Assembly: GCA_017410605.1 (NCBI GenBank)
Contig: JAFQQN010000015.1
Span: 62,001 to 126,000 of the forward strand
Length of the DNA stretch: 64,000 bases
From: Clostridia bacterium
Lineage (GTDB): Bacteria; Bacillota; Clostridia; Oscillospirales; Acutalibacteraceae
Reading direction: 5' to 3'
The stretch's first letter is position 1, and the number at the start of each line of letters is the position of its first letter. Below the pieces are notes generated by a model. The model did not search any database and was not told the origin of the DNA. It saw only the letters and a program-made list of their open reading frames with translations. Shown here piece by piece: positions 51,831 through 59,847 of the stretch. The position numbers were made by a program, and so were the translations under genes.

Positions 51831-52607
51831 CTAAAGAATTTCTTTATAAAATAATTTTCTATATTCGGTTGGTGTGCAACCGTTTTTCTCTTTAAAAACG
51901 CGTAAAAAGTAGTATAAATTTGAAAAGCCGCACTGATCTGCTACATTTAAAAGCTTATCATTACCGCTTTCTAGTAATGTTTTAGCTTTCTTTATTCTCA
52001 CATCTAGTATATATTGCTTCGGAGAAAAACCAAAGTTAGACTTAAAAAGCCTTCGAAAATACGACTCGGATAAATGGCATAGCTCTGCTAAAACTTTTAT
52101 AGAAAGCTCTTGTTCGTTAATATGTTCTTCAATGTATTTAGCAGCGGGTTTTAAAACAGGGCAAATTTTGTTTTTATTAATATCATTAAAAAGACAGGAA
52201 AATATTTTGTACAGTAAAGAAAATTTTTCAAGATTATTTTCTGTAGAATTAAAAAGAGTTATTTTTTCCAGTTGACTGTGAAGGCTAATAAACCTTTCAT
52301 TATCATCAATTGGTATGCTAACAAAGTTTTTTTGTACAAAACTATCAGCGCATTGAAAGTTAATAACCGCAAAGCTTCCCGGTTTATAACAATCTAAGGT
52401 GTAGGTTGCGCCTTTTGGGTGAAAAATGACGTGTTTTTTGTCGGAAATATAAGTTTTCCCTTCGTGTGAATAAGAAATTTCACCGTCAATGGCAAAAGAA
52501 ATACCGTACCAAGGGCGGTTTTTTATATTGATGTTACAGCGTTTAGTTTCGTAAACCGGAGTACAAACGCCTGAAATTTCTGTGATGGTTAAATTATTTA
52601 AATTCAT
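51831..52607 (-). CDS. AraC-family regulator of the beta-helix locus
   Basis: A 258-residue regulator. The N-terminal cupin half (about 1-120) has YSHEGKTYISDKKHVIFHPKG broken here by its strands; the C-terminal helix-turn-helix (about 160-255) contains LAELCHLSESYFRRLFKSNFG and VADQCGFSNLYYFLRVFKEKNG. It precedes the beta-helix gene (11 bp gap) and is divergent from the dehydroquinase-like gene. It probably controls both arms in response to a sugar-type ligand. ATG at 52607 lacks a strong Shine-Dalgarno; a GCGGTGAT stretch is close. Identity as AraC is clear, ligand unknown. Confidence 0.9.
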   Translation of the reverse strand: MNLNNLTITEISGVCTPVYETKRCNINIKNRPWYGISFAIDGEISYSHEGKTYISDKKHVIFHPKGATYTLDCYKPGSFAVINFQCADSFVQKNFVSIPIDDNERFISLHSQLEKITLFNSTENNLEKFSLLYKIFSCLFNDINKNKICPVLKPAAKYIEEHINEQELSIKVLAELCHLSESYFRRLFKSNFGFSPKQYILDVRIKKAKTLLESGNDKLLNVADQCGFSNLYYFLRVFKEKNGCTPTEYRKLFYKEIL

Positions 52608-52782
52608 AAAATCACCGCTAATTATAAGTATATTTTAAATTATAATTTGTAAAAAGAATAATTTCAACTGCGAATAAAAATTAGGGTCGATTTATATATA
52701 TATTGGTCATTTTTTATATTGATTTAATTATAAACGGAATTTATTATAATATCAAGAAATAAATAAATTTGAGGTGAAAATT

Positions 52783-53553
52783 TTGAAATCTTTTTTAGGA
52801 TATAACAGACCAGTTATTACAACAATGCTCAAATCCACAACAATTAAAGACGTTATCATTGATATTGAAAGTGCACTTAAAGAGGGGACAGATGCTTTTT
52901 GCCTTCAGCTGGAAAAATTTGACCCATTAGAAAAAAACGAAGCCAATTTAAAAGAAGTTTTCGCTACAATGGGAGATAAGCCTTGTTATATTACAAACTA
53001 CAGGCGTGATAACTTTAATAAAAATGTTCCGTCGGATGAAGAACTTACCGAAGAAATGCTTTTTGCACTTTCATGCGGCGCTACACTTTTCGATGTAAGA
53101 AGTGACCTTTTCGACCCTAGACCCGATGAAAATGAAATTACTTTTAACGAAAATGCCGTTAGAAAGCAAATAGAACTTATCAAAGAGGTGCATCGCTTAG
53201 GCGGTGAGGTTATAATGTCTGCCCACACTTTTCGTTTTAATCCTTATAATGAGATTTTGGAAATTGCAAAAGCACAAGAAGAGCGCGGAGCAGATATTGT
53301 TAAGATTGTTACAAGTGCCGAAACCGAAGAAGAACTACAAGCCCATTTTGAAGCAACACTTAATCTTAATAAAGATATTAATAAACCCACACTATTTCTT
53401 TGTAACGGCTCGTACAGTAGAAAGCATAGGCTTCTTGGACCGGTTTTAAGTTCAAGCTTATATCTTTCTGTTCAGCAGGGCAAACCCTGCGGTTTTCAGC
53501 CTACTATGGCAGATGCTAAACAAATTTTAAAGACAATCGGCTATGATTTATAA
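52783..53553 (+). CDS. Type I 3-dehydroquinate dehydratase-like protein
   Basis: A 256-residue TIM-barrel protein of the type I dehydroquinase (AroD) family. The Schiff-base lysine (Lys174 in ADIVKIV) and the catalytic histidine (His148 in MSAHTF) are kept, as are SYSRKHRL near the end. The substrate-binding motif usually written E-x-R-x-D is altered to C-x-Q-x-E (Cys40, Gln42, Glu44). It is thus possibly an enzyme for a different compound. I used the TTG start at 52783, which has GAGGTG upstream; a GTG at 52774 lies in that site. It is 18 bp ahead of the epimerase gene and far from any shikimate gene. Confidence 0.75.
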   Translation: MKSFLGYNRPVITTMLKSTTIKDVIIDIESALKEGTDAFCLQLEKFDPLEKNEANLKEVFATMGDKPCYITNYRRDNFNKNVPSDEELTEEMLFALSCGATLFDVRSDLFDPRPDENEITFNENAVRKQIELIKEVHRLGGEVIMSAHTFRFNPYNEILEIAKAQEERGADIVKIVTSAETEEELQAHFEATLNLNKDINKPTLFLCNGSYSRKHRLLGPVLSSSLYLSVQQGKPCGFQPTMADAKQILKTIGYDL

Positions 53554-53571
53554 TAATTTTGGAGGTTTATA

Positions 53572-54576
53572 ATGCAAAAGAAGGCGTTACTAATTGGCGG
53601 AACCGGTGCTCTTGGTCATTATCTTACCCCGGCTTTGCTTGAAATGGGTTATAAGGTTGATGTTGTTTCTTTGGAAAGTATGATTTCCAATAATCCTAAT
53701 TTACGATATATTGAAGCTAATGCCAAAAAAATTGATGTTTTAAAAGAGTTACTTAAAAACGAATATAATGTTATAGTTGATTTTTTAATATATCGTTCAC
53801 CTGAAGAGTTTGCAAACTATTATAAGCTTTATTTAGAAAACACCGACCATTATGTTTTTCTTTCAAGTTATAGAGTTTATAGTGGCGAGACTCCTATTAC
53901 AGAATTATCTCCAAGACTTTTAGACGTTACCACCGACCAAACCCTTTTAAATTCGGGCGACTATTGTATTTATAAGGCTCAGCAAGAAGATATGTTAAGG
54001 TCGTCTGGACATAAAAATTGGACCATTTTAAGACCTGCAATAACATATTCTTACAGACGCTACCAATTGGTTACCCTTGAGGCTGATGTTTTTGTTTACA
54101 GAATGTTAAGAGGCAAAACCGTTGTTGTGCCTGATGTTGCTTTAGGAAAATTTGCAACAATGAGTTGGGCTGGAGATTTTGGTACAGCAGTTTCAAGGCT
54201 TATTTTAAATCCTATGGCAATGGGACAGGTATATACCGTTTCAACTTCGGAAAATAATACTTGGGAAAAAATTGCAGATATTTATAAAAAAGTGGGCGGC
54301 CTCAAATTAGTTGTTACAGATACTGAAAATTATTTGAATATTTTAGGTGCCGGTGATATAGGAAAACAATTAGTAAAACAACAGCTTGTTTATGACAGGT
54401 ATTTTGACCGCATTGTTGATAACACCAAGCTTTTAAACGCTACCGGTATGAAGCAGTCAGATTTTATGCCACTTAGTAAGGGTTTACCAATGGAACTTGC
54501 CAAGGCTACTATTGAAAATATTAAATGTAATATTGAAGTTAACAGAAGAATGGATGAATTTTTAGCTAAATATTAA
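53572..54576 (+). CDS. NAD-dependent epimerase/dehydratase-like protein
   Basis: A 334-residue extended SDR-type protein. The Rossmann site is GGTGALGHY (9-17). A YxxxK pair appears to be in DYCIYKAQQ (Tyr/Lys), and the middle segment has FLSSYRVYSG, like UDP-sugar epimerases. The C-terminal half is typical of substrate binding but not diagnostic. It follows the dehydroquinase-like gene by 18 bp with a GGAGG ribosome site, so the two are co-expressed. It may reduce or epimerise a sugar or cyclic acid; the reaction is unknown. A terminator follows. Confidence 0.8.
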   Translation: MQKKALLIGGTGALGHYLTPALLEMGYKVDVVSLESMISNNPNLRYIEANAKKIDVLKELLKNEYNVIVDFLIYRSPEEFANYYKLYLENTDHYVFLSSYRVYSGETPITELSPRLLDVTTDQTLLNSGDYCIYKAQQEDMLRSSGHKNWTILRPAITYSYRRYQLVTLEADVFVYRMLRGKTVVVPDVALGKFATMSWAGDFGTAVSRLILNPMAMGQVYTVSTSENNTWEKIADIYKKVGGLKLVVTDTENYLNILGAGDIGKQLVKQQLVYDRYFDRIVDNTKLLNATGMKQSDFMPLSKGLPMELAKATIENIKCNIEVNRRMDEFLAKY

Positions 54577-54580
54577 AACA

Positions 54581-54609
54581 AGACCGCTGATAAATTTTAT
54601 CAGCGGTCT
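54581..54609. terminator. Terminator between epimerase and PRPP synthetase genes
   Basis: A 12- to 14-bp stem (AGACCGCTGATA and complement) with a small A/T loop, followed by GTTATTTTAG. It lies between converging genes and serves at least the plus strand. Confidence 0.8.
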
Positions 54610-54642
54610 GTTATTTTAGTTAGATGTTTAGAAAAATAGAGA

Positions 54643-55785
54643 TTATTTATTTTCGTTTAATTCTTTAGTGTGCTTGTCCATAAGAATCTTAATTTTGTCT
54701 GCAGGGTTGAGCAACTGACTAATAGAATTATCATAATTAAGGGTATCAATAATATAAGCTATGTATTTAGAAAGGTCAACGTTACAATACCATTCGCGGT
54801 TTAAAAGCTCGGGATTTGAATAGATAAGGTTTGTGGTGAATACTTTATCTATAAGGCCGTTTTTATAATATTCATCAAACTTCTCAAGACCTTCAACAAA
54901 AAGACCGAAGGTTGTGAAAACAAAAATTCTGTTAGCTCCCTTTGCTTTAAGCTTTTCGGCAATATCTAAAATAGATTCACCGGAAGAAATCATATCGTCA
55001 ACTATAATAAGGTCTTTACCTTCAACATTTTTTCCTAAAAATTCGTGGGCTTCAATGGGGTTGCGGCCGTTAACCAATACAGAATAGTTTCGGCGTTTAT
55101 AGAACATACCAAGTTCCAAACCTAAAACAGAAGAATAATAAATACATCTTCCCATACCGCCCTCGTCGGGGGAAACTATCATTGTGCGATCGCGGTCAAT
55201 AACAATATCGGGAACGTTTTTAACGAGCGCTTTAATCATTTGGTAGGTGGGCTGAACATTGTCAAACCCGCCAAGAGGAATAGCATTTTGAACACGTGGG
55301 TCGTGGGCATCAAAGGTAATAATGTTTGAAACGCCCATAGAAATAAGCTCTTGAAGTGCCATTGCACAGTCTAAAGATTCTCTGGAGGTGCGACGGTGTT
55401 GACGGCCCTCGTAAAGCATAGGCATAATAACGGTTATTCTTCTGGCTTTACCGCCGAGAGAGGCAATAACACGCTTAAGGTCTTGGTAATGGTCATCTGG
55501 GCTCATTGGTACGGTCTGCCCATACATTTTGTATGTAACACCGTAATTATAACAGTCGCAGATAATATAAACATCAAGACCGCGGGCTGTGTGATTAAAA
55601 ACAGCCTTGCCTTCGCCTGTTCCAAAACGCGGACAACTTGCCTGAACAATAAATGAATGTTCGTCGGGAGTTTCGCGCCATTGTGTCAAATAATAATCAA
55701 CCTTTTTTGAAAGGTCCTCGCAACCCCTCATGCTGACAATCGCCAAATCTCCAAAAGGGGTGTGTTTAAAAGAAATTGAAGCCAT
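54643..55785 (-). CDS. prs: Ribose-phosphate pyrophosphokinase-like protein, long form
   Basis: Makes PRPP from ribose 5-phosphate and ATP for nucleotide synthesis. The 380-residue protein is longer than the usual 310-320. It keeps the PRPP-binding motif DLIIVDDMISSGES, the EGRQHRRTSRE catalytic-flexible-loop segment, TFDAHDPRVQ and IVSPDEGGMGR. The N-terminus (about 1-50) and the C-terminal extension (about 320-380, NREWYCNVDLSKYIAYI) are unlike standard Prs. It is a known divergent group in Clostridia and Bacteroidales, usually annotated as ribose-phosphate pyrophosphokinase. It has a GGAGG site before ATG 55785. A standard Prs may exist elsewhere. Confidence 0.8.
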   Translation of the reverse strand: MASISFKHTPFGDLAIVSMRGCEDLSKKVDYYLTQWRETPDEHSFIVQASCPRFGTGEGKAVFNHTARGLDVYIICDCYNYGVTYKMYGQTVPMSPDDHYQDLKRVIASLGGKARRITVIMPMLYEGRQHRRTSRESLDCAMALQELISMGVSNIITFDAHDPRVQNAIPLGGFDNVQPTYQMIKALVKNVPDIVIDRDRTMIVSPDEGGMGRCIYYSSVLGLELGMFYKRRNYSVLVNGRNPIEAHEFLGKNVEGKDLIIVDDMISSGESILDIAEKLKAKGANRIFVFTTFGLFVEGLEKFDEYYKNGLIDKVFTTNLIYSNPELLNREWYCNVDLSKYIAYIIDTLNYDNSISQLLNPADKIKILMDKHTKELNENK

Positions 55786-55895
55786 AATATCTACCTCCGA
55801 GAAATTACTACTATATATATTAACATAATATTATACTTTTGAAAAGACTAAAATTTAAAAATTTAAAAAATTTGACAATTATCTACAAATTATAA

Positions 55896-55924
55896 TTGAT
55901 ATCAGCCTGAATGTTTGATATAAT
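55896..55924 (+). promoter_or_regulatory. thyX operon promoter
   Basis: TTGATA (55896-55901) and TATAAT (55919-55924), 17-base spacer, 43 bases before the thyX ATG. It likely drives the downstream run to mltG or beyond. Confidence 0.75.
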
Positions 55925-55967
55925 GTTATTTGTTAAGATATATATTAATATTTATTGAGGTGTTTTT

Positions 55968-56744
55968 ATGGCTAAGGTAACATTACTTGCATATACTCCT
56001 TCCCCTGAAAATGTTGTAGCTGCTGCTGCAAAGCTTTGCTATTCTTCTTCAAATATTGAAACCTTAACCGAAGGTCTTACCGAAGAAAAGGTTTCATCTT
56101 TTGTTGAAATGCTTTCGGAAATCGGTCACGAAAGCCCAATTGAACACGCTTCTTTCACCTTTGGAATAGAGGGGGTTTCACGCGCACTTTTAGCACAAAT
56201 AACAAGGCATAGACTTGCGTCATACTCTGTTCAAAGCCAACGCTATGTTAAAGAAAATAATTTTAGCTTTGTTACTCCACCTGAAATTGAGGCTGATGAC
56301 GAGGCTTTAAAAGCCTTTAATGATGCTATGAAATCAGCTGAAGAATCATATCATAAAATTGCTTCGCTTCTTTCAGCGCGATATGTTGAGGAAAATTTAC
56401 AAAAGGGTATGGATGAAAAATCTGCCGTCAGGGCTGCAGAGAAAAAAGCTATAGAAGATGCAAGGTTTGTTTTGCCTAACGCTTGTGAAACCAAAATGAT
56501 AATGACCATTAATGCCCGTAGCCTTATGAACTTTTTTAAGCATCGTTGCTGTAACAGGGCTCAGTGGGAAATTCGCGACGTGGCTGACCAAATGTTGGCT
56601 TTAGCTTTAAAGGTAGCTCCTGACCTGTTTAAAAAGGCCGGGCCGCCTTGCCTTAACGGTCCGTGTCCTGAAGGTAAAATGACCTGCGGCTTGGCAAAGG
56701 ATGTTAAAGAAAAATATGCGAAGCTTAAAAACGGTGAAAGATAA
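55968..56744 (+). CDS. thyX: Flavin-dependent thymidylate synthase ThyX
   Basis: Makes dTMP from dUMP with FAD and methylene-tetrahydrofolate. The 258-residue protein has the ThyX motif RHRLASYSVQS (Arg80-Arg82, Ser90; RHR-x7-S), the QRYVKEN segment, and the C-terminal NARSLMNFFKHRCCNRAQWEIR region (in parts). The GCAGTCC-like CLNGPCPEGKMTC tail is cysteine-rich. The protein gives a distinct thymidylate route from ThyA. ATG at 55968 has TGAGGTG upstream. The stop overlaps the tmk ATG by one base. Confidence 0.97.
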   Translation: MAKVTLLAYTPSPENVVAAAAKLCYSSSNIETLTEGLTEEKVSSFVEMLSEIGHESPIEHASFTFGIEGVSRALLAQITRHRLASYSVQSQRYVKENNFSFVTPPEIEADDEALKAFNDAMKSAEESYHKIASLLSARYVEENLQKGMDEKSAVRAAEKKAIEDARFVLPNACETKMIMTINARSLMNFFKHRCCNRAQWEIRDVADQMLALALKVAPDLFKKAGPPCLNGPCPEGKMTCGLAKDVKEKYAKLKNGER

Positions 56745-57409
56745 TGGGAAAGCTAATTGTACTTGAAGGTCTTGATGGTTCGGGTAAATCTACCCAATTA
56801 GAGCTTTTGGCAAACAGCCTTGAAGCTAAAGGCGTTGATTTTAAAACTGTTTCTTTTCCTGCTTATGATTTGCCCTCCTGTGCCCCGGTTAAAATGTATC
56901 TTGGGGGAGAGTTTGGTACATCACCGTCAGATGTGAACGCTTATGCTGCCTCTCTTTTATATGCTGTAGACAGGTTTGCAAGTTATAAAAAGGATTGGGC
57001 ATTAGATTACGAGAATGAAAAAATAATACTTGCGGGAAGATATGTAACCTCTAATGCTATACACCAAGCCTCTAAGCTTGATAAAAATGATTGGGAGCCC
57101 TTTGTTGATTGGCTTTATGATTTAGAGTATAATAAGGTTGGTATTCCAAGACCCGACCTTGTGATTTACCTTAACGTTCCGGTTGAGGCTTCGCAAAAGT
57201 TATTGTCGGGAAGATATTCTGGAGATGATGCTAAAAAAGATATTCACGAAAAAGATGTTGAATATCTTAATTCTTGCCGTAATGCCGCATCATTTATTGC
57301 TGAAAAATCCGGTTGGCAGGTTGTGGAATGTTATAAAGACGGAAAAATGAGAACAAGGGAAGACATTTTAGAGGAAATTTTAAGAATTGTTGATAAGGTG
57401 ATTTTATGA
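56744..57409 (+). CDS. tmk: Thymidylate kinase
   Basis: Phosphorylates dTMP to dTDP. The 221-residue protein has P-loop GLDGSGKST (9-17), an LAGRYVTSNAIHQ-like segment (ILAGRYVTSNAIHQ), and a lid with SGRYSGDDAKKDIHE. Length and pattern are within the Tmk family, though the DRY/H motif typical of bacterial enzymes is changed to GRY. It overlaps thyX by one base and the DJ-1-like gene by four, so it works with ThyX to make dTTP. Confidence 0.88.
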   Translation: MGKLIVLEGLDGSGKSTQLELLANSLEAKGVDFKTVSFPAYDLPSCAPVKMYLGGEFGTSPSDVNAYAASLLYAVDRFASYKKDWALDYENEKIILAGRYVTSNAIHQASKLDKNDWEPFVDWLYDLEYNKVGIPRPDLVIYLNVPVEASQKLLSGRYSGDDAKKDIHEKDVEYLNSCRNAASFIAEKSGWQVVECYKDGKMRTREDILEEILRIVDKVIL

Positions 57410-57951
57410 TATATTTGTTTTTGGCCGAAGGCTTTGAAGAAATTGAAGCTTTGGCAACGCTTGACCTTCTTCGAAGGGCAGAATTAGAGGTTGCTACTGT
57501 TGGTGTTGGCAGAAATATAGTTACCGGTTCCCACGGTATTAGCGTTGTAGCCGACGTTATGGACTGCGAAATTATGCCTGACGAAAGCTGTGAGTGTGTT
57601 ATTTTACCAGGAGGAATGCCCGGTACACTTAATTTAGAAAAAAACAGCACAGTTCAAAACTTTGTAGACTATGCCGCAGAAAAGGGTAAGCTTTTGTGCG
57701 CTATTTGTGCCGCCCCATCAATTTTAGGTCACAAAGGGCTTTTAATGGGTAAAAATGCAATCTGCTATGACGGTTTTGAAACCCAGCTTGAGGGTGCGAT
57801 TATAAGCGATAAAATGGTGTGCCGCGACGGTAATATTATTACTGCCGCCGGAGCAGGTGTTTCAATAGAATTTGCTCTTGAAATTATCCGCGAATTTTGT
57901 GGTGAAGCTAACGCAAAAAGAATTAAGGACTCGATAAAATGCATCCAGTAG
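57406..57951 (+). CDS. DJ-1/PfpI family protein
   Basis: A 181-residue protein of the DJ-1/YajL group. It has AEGFEEIEA at the start, VILPGGMPG, and the nucleophile elbow AICAAPSILG (Cys101). DJ-1-type proteins are chaperones or deglycases; roles are debated. It overlaps both neighbours (tmk and the 5-FCL gene), which suggests tightly coupled expression. The position in the thymidylate/folate run is not typical and may have a metabolic meaning, but no evidence is visible. Confidence 0.9.
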   Translation: MIYLFLAEGFEEIEALATLDLLRRAELEVATVGVGRNIVTGSHGISVVADVMDCEIMPDESCECVILPGGMPGTLNLEKNSTVQNFVDYAAEKGKLLCAICAAPSILGHKGLLMGKNAICYDGFETQLEGAIISDKMVCRDGNIITAAGAGVSIEFALEIIREFCGEANAKRIKDSIKCIQ

Positions 57952-58556
57952 ATATTAGAAAATATAAAATTGAGCTAAGAGAAAAGTGCCGTGAAAACCG
58001 AAAAAATTTAGACCCTGTTTTAAAGGCTAAAATGGATGACTCTATAGCCGAGAGGGTTAAAAAGCTATATCAATATCGCTTTGCTAAGGTTATAATGGTT
58101 TATGTGTCAACCTCAATAGAAATTAACACCTTTAAGATTATTGAAAATGCCTTTAAAGACGGAAAAAGGGTGGCTGTGCCCAGGTGTATTCCCGAAACGC
58201 GTCAGATGGAATTTCATTATATTACTTCCATTGACCAATTATCTCCGGGCTCGTTTAATGTTTTAGAGCCACCTGCTTTTTACCCGATTGTTACCGATTT
58301 TTCTGGTGCATTAATGTTGGTGCCCGGTTTTGTGTTTGATTCTTTTGGCTATCGTCTCGGTTACGGCAAGGGATATTACGATAGATATATGTCTCGTTAC
58401 ACCGGCGCGGCAGTAGGCCTTTGTTACGCTACCGAGCTAAGACGTCATATGTATCACGGGCGCTATGACCGTACTGTTGATACCTTAGTAAGCGACCAAT
58501 GGATAAGACGCTCTAAGCCTTCAAGCGCAAAGGGAAGAATAGGAGGAAGACGATGA
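57939..58556 (+). CDS. 5-formyltetrahydrofolate cyclo-ligase
   Basis: Converts 5-formyl-THF to methenyl-THF with ATP, recycling folate for one-carbon and thymidylate metabolism. The 205-residue protein has the N-terminal KIELREKCRENRK helix, the middle AVPRCIPETRQMEF segment and the signature FGYRLGYGKGYYDRYM. The last residues are basic (SSAKGRIGGRR). ATG at 57939 overlaps the DJ-1-like gene by 13 bp and its stop overlaps mltG by four. It is downstream of thyX, which uses a folate cofactor. Confidence 0.93.
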   Translation: MHPVDIRKYKIELREKCRENRKNLDPVLKAKMDDSIAERVKKLYQYRFAKVIMVYVSTSIEINTFKIIENAFKDGKRVAVPRCIPETRQMEFHYITSIDQLSPGSFNVLEPPAFYPIVTDFSGALMLVPGFVFDSFGYRLGYGKGYYDRYMSRYTGAAVGLCYATELRRHMYHGRYDRTVDTLVSDQWIRRSKPSSAKGRIGGRR

Positions 58557-59821
58557 ACGACGAAAAAAATAATGCCGAACAGGCTTTGCAAGAAAACTGT
58601 TCAGATAACGTGGCTCATAACGCGGCTCAACCAAGTTCCGATACTTCTTGCTTTGCGGCCGATGACTTTAACTATGTTATTGGCGACAATGGTTTTGATA
58701 TCGATAGCCTGGAAGCAAGTAACAGCGACGCACCAATTTTTAAAGCTTCGAGAGAGGCAAAGAAAAAACAAAAGGCTAAAAATAATGCCGCAAAGCTACG
58801 GTCGGTTTTGTGGATTATTGTTATTTTTGCTGTTTCTATTTTATTGGCAGGAGTAATTTTACTTTTTGCCGTTGAATATTTGGGAATAACCTTTGGCGAT
58901 ACGGCTCAATGTGTTGTAGAAATTGATAAAGGCATGGGTACTGCGCAAATAGCAGAAGAATTAGAAAACTCCGGAGCTATTAACAGTTCTTTAATGTTTC
59001 GTGTTTATAGCCGACTTTCGGGTAAAGATGGCAGCTATCAATACGGTGTGTACACTTTTTCTAATGAGCTTGGGTATAGTGATATTGCTCGAAAGCTACA
59101 AGAAGAAGGAGCAACCGCTAAATCGGTGACCGTCACCATTCCCGAAATGTCCAGAATGGACCAGATTATGGATATTTTAGAGGAAAAGGGCGTTTGCACT
59201 AAAGCTGATTTTCGTAATGCAGTTTTAAACGGCACATACGAGTTTGATTTTGTTAAAGAAATTCCAGAGGAAGAGGTTTATTATAGGTTTGAGGGCTATT
59301 TATTCCCCGACACTTATGATTTTTATTGTTATGATTCTGCTGAATGTGCAGAACTTGCAATTTTAAAAATGCTTGAAAATACCAACAGTAAGCTGACACC
59401 CGAGGTTAGGGAAAAAATTAAAGCATCGGGATATACCATTCACGAAGTGCTTTCAATGGCCTCTATTGTGGAGCTTGAGGCAAGTGCCTACCCCGAGGAA
59501 ATGCCGAATGTGGCGGCTGTATTCTATAACCGCCTTACTTGGGATGAGCCGAAGTTTTTAGGTTCTTCGCCCACGGCAGAGTACCCCTTCGGTAACGGAA
59601 GATATAATACAAATGCGCCCGATGGTACCGAAGGTTTACCGCCGGGTCCATTGTGTGCACCAAGCCTTAATGCGATTTTGGCGGCTGCAAACCCTACAGA
59701 AAATTTCAGCGCAACATATTTTGTTACCGATTCTGATATGAAATTTTATTATAACACCTCTTATTCTGCACATATAAAGACAATAAACAACCTAAAAGCC
59801 CAGGGCAAGTGGTTGGGTTAA
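58553..59821 (+). CDS. mltG: Endolytic transglycosylase MltG
   Basis: A 422-residue membrane enzyme that cuts nascent glycan strands and so ends peptidoglycan polymerisation. It has a long acidic, asparagine-rich cytoplasmic start (1-75), one transmembrane helix (about 82-107), and the YceG domain (about 120-420). The catalytic region is ASIVELEA (Glu307), followed by VFYNRL, GRYNTNAPDGTEGLPPGP and the C-terminal AANP. ATG at 58553 overlaps the 5-FCL stop by four bases. A U32 peptidase gene follows. mltG next to folate cyclo-ligase and U32 peptidase is a common clostridial order. Confidence 0.96.
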   Translation: MNDEKNNAEQALQENCSDNVAHNAAQPSSDTSCFAADDFNYVIGDNGFDIDSLEASNSDAPIFKASREAKKKQKAKNNAAKLRSVLWIIVIFAVSILLAGVILLFAVEYLGITFGDTAQCVVEIDKGMGTAQIAEELENSGAINSSLMFRVYSRLSGKDGSYQYGVYTFSNELGYSDIARKLQEEGATAKSVTVTIPEMSRMDQIMDILEEKGVCTKADFRNAVLNGTYEFDFVKEIPEEEVYYRFEGYLFPDTYDFYCYDSAECAELAILKMLENTNSKLTPEVREKIKASGYTIHEVLSMASIVELEASAYPEEMPNVAAVFYNRLTWDEPKFLGSSPTAEYPFGNGRYNTNAPDGTEGLPPGPLCAPSLNAILAAANPTENFSATYFVTDSDMKFYYNTSYSAHIKTINNLKAQGKWLG

Positions 59822-59847
59822 TTAATGCTTAATAAGGAGGTTTACTG

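Noticed and set aside
49756..54576. Recent mobile or phage-derived island
   Set aside because: No integrase, transposase, direct repeats, tRNA or base-composition jump was seen at the borders.
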